The translations under genes were made by a program, and so were the position numbers. Positions 5,372-6,251 of a stretch of DNA of 6,251 nucleotides are shown in pieces. Each line of letters opens with the position of its first letter. The stretch's first letter is position 1. The stretch spans positions 2,235 through 8,485 of the forward strand of contig VBHV01000648.1 in the NCBI GenBank assembly GCA_005881995.1, in the 5' to 3' direction. Origin of the DNA: Chloroflexota bacterium. Its GTDB lineage: Bacteria > Chloroflexota > Ktedonobacteria > Ktedonobacterales > Ktedonobacteraceae. The notes under the pieces are model-generated. The model saw nothing but the letters and a program-made list of their open reading frames with translations. It searched no databases and was not told the DNA's origin.

Positions 5372-6251
5372 GTGCGTCATTTACTCCGGCGCATTTCGTT
5401 CTACGTTTGCGCTGTTTGGATAGCCATCACGCTAGATTTTTTCATCCCGCGTCTGGCTCCCGGTGATCCTGTCGCGGCGCTCGTGGGCAAGATGTCAACC
5501 AAGGGGTATGTTACCCCCGCCATGCAGCAAACGCTCGCCGCGGAATTCGGCCTGAACACCCAGGACTCCTTATTGGTGCAATACTTTAAGTATCTCGGCA
5601 ATCTACTGCACGGCAACCTGGGGAATTCCATCCAGTATTTTCCTACCCCCGTCTCGCAGATCATCGCGCAGGACATTGGATGGTCGATCATGCTTGGCGG
5701 CATCGCCGTCGTCATCAGTTTCGTGCTTGGCTGCCTGTTTGGCATCATCACCGCCTGGAAGCGCGGCACCATGCTGGACACCATCCTCTCGCCTGCCATG
5801 AATTTCCTGTCGGCCATTCCCTATTTCTGGCTGGCATTGCTTTCACTCTTCATCTTCGCTTATTTGCTTAACTGGTTCCCCCTGACCGGGGGAAGTTACG
5901 GTGCAGGAAATATTTTTCCCGGTTGGACGTTTGAATATTTCAGCAGCGTCGTACAATATGCCTTCCTCCCCGCCTTAACGCTCGTAATCTCCTCGCTGGC
6001 GGGCTGGATGCTGACTATGCGCAATTCTATGATTACCACGCTCTCGGAAGATTATGTGTTGATGGCGAAGGCCAAAGGTCTGTCCGAGGGCCGCATCATG
6101 TTTCGCTACGCGGCCCGCAATGCTGTCTTGCCCAACATTACCGGCTTCGCCATCGCCATCGGCGCCATTGTTGGTGGCCAGCTGCTGACCGAAATGGTCT
6201 TCTCATATCCAGGTATCGGATACGCGCTGTTTCAAGCCGTGAGCGAGCAAG
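5372..6251 (+). CDS. ABC transporter permease, DppB/OppB family (3' end cut by window)
   Basis: Inner-membrane subunit that forms half of the translocation channel. 293 codons are visible and the frame is still open at the edge. Start GTG 5372 is supported by GAAGGAGG (5358-5365) 6 nt upstream and by a normal family N-terminus: LLRRISFYV, then a membrane segment (about 9-28) and RLAPGDPVAAL (27-37). The ATG at 5350 is in another frame. Further membrane segments lie at about 103-127, 138-166, 197-217 and 255-275. The EAA loop that docks the ATPase is clear at 226-255: EDYVLMAKAKGLSEGRI...RNAVLPN, with the invariant glycine at 236. After it comes EMVFSYPGIGYALF, typical of the family's C-terminal part. 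It pairs with the upstream lipoprotein; the DppC partner and ATPases should follow outside the window. Substrate is inferred from context only. Confidence 0.94.
   Translation, partial: MRHLLRRISFYVCAVWIAITLDFFIPRLAPGDPVAALVGKMSTKGYVTPAMQQTLAAEFGLNTQDSLLVQYFKYLGNLLHGNLGNSIQYFPTPVSQIIAQDIGWSIMLGGIAVVISFVLGCLFGIITAWKRGTMLDTILSPAMNFLSAIPYFWLALLSLFIFAYLLNWFPLTGGSYGAGNIFPGWTFEYFSSVVQYAFLPALTLVISSLAGWMLTMRNSMITTLSEDYVLMAKAKGLSEGRIMFRYAARNAVLPNITGFAIAIGAIVGGQLLTEMVFSYPGIGYALFQAVSEQ

Noticed and set aside
4951..5466. Reading frames on both strands across the R4-R6 cluster
   Set aside because: They are translations of repeats, overlap the ends of the receptor and the start of the permease, and contain no recognisable domain.

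Overview
The window reads as a bacterial amino-sugar (GlcNAc / chito-oligosaccharide or cell-wall sugar) uptake and catabolism locus. Four protein genes are supported. A HutC-subfamily GntR repressor lies on the minus strand. Divergent from it are an N-acetylglucosamine-6-phosphate deacetylase (nagA), a family-5 (Dpp/Opp-type) solute-binding lipoprotein, and a DppB-type permease cut by the right edge. The organism cannot be proven from the window. Moderately high GC, Gram-positive-style lipobox and ribosome sites, and GC-rich intergenic repeats would fit a soil Chloroflexota (Ktedonobacteria-like) genome, but this is an inference.

Layout: 1-356 holds a tandem array of a 111-bp unit and no gene. 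The repressor occupies 357-1103. The 627-bp divergent region 1104-1730 holds a hairpin element (A) next to the repressor's ribosome site, a split NagR/DasR-like operator between divergent promoter candidates, a nested hairpin, and a cluster of GC-rich palindromic repeats. nagA is 1731-2927. The 351-bp gap after it carries a near-consensus operator abutting a strong promoter and a second copy (B) of the hairpin element. The binding protein is 3279-4976. The 395-bp gap 4977-5371 contains a hairpin and a second cluster of the same palindromic repeats, and the permease starts with GTG at 5372.

How it works together (inference): the repressor senses an amino-sugar phosphate and binds TGGTCTA half-sites at its own/nagA promoter region and at the transporter promoter. 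When ligand accumulates, both the importer and the deacetylase are released. NagA deacetylates GlcNAc-6-P to GlcN-6-P; the next enzyme (nagB), the kinase and the transporter's second permease and ATPases are not in the window. The least conventional items are the duplicated hairpin element A/B, the operator whose two perfect halves are held 14 bp apart, and the matching three-arm repeat clusters at two points of the same locus.
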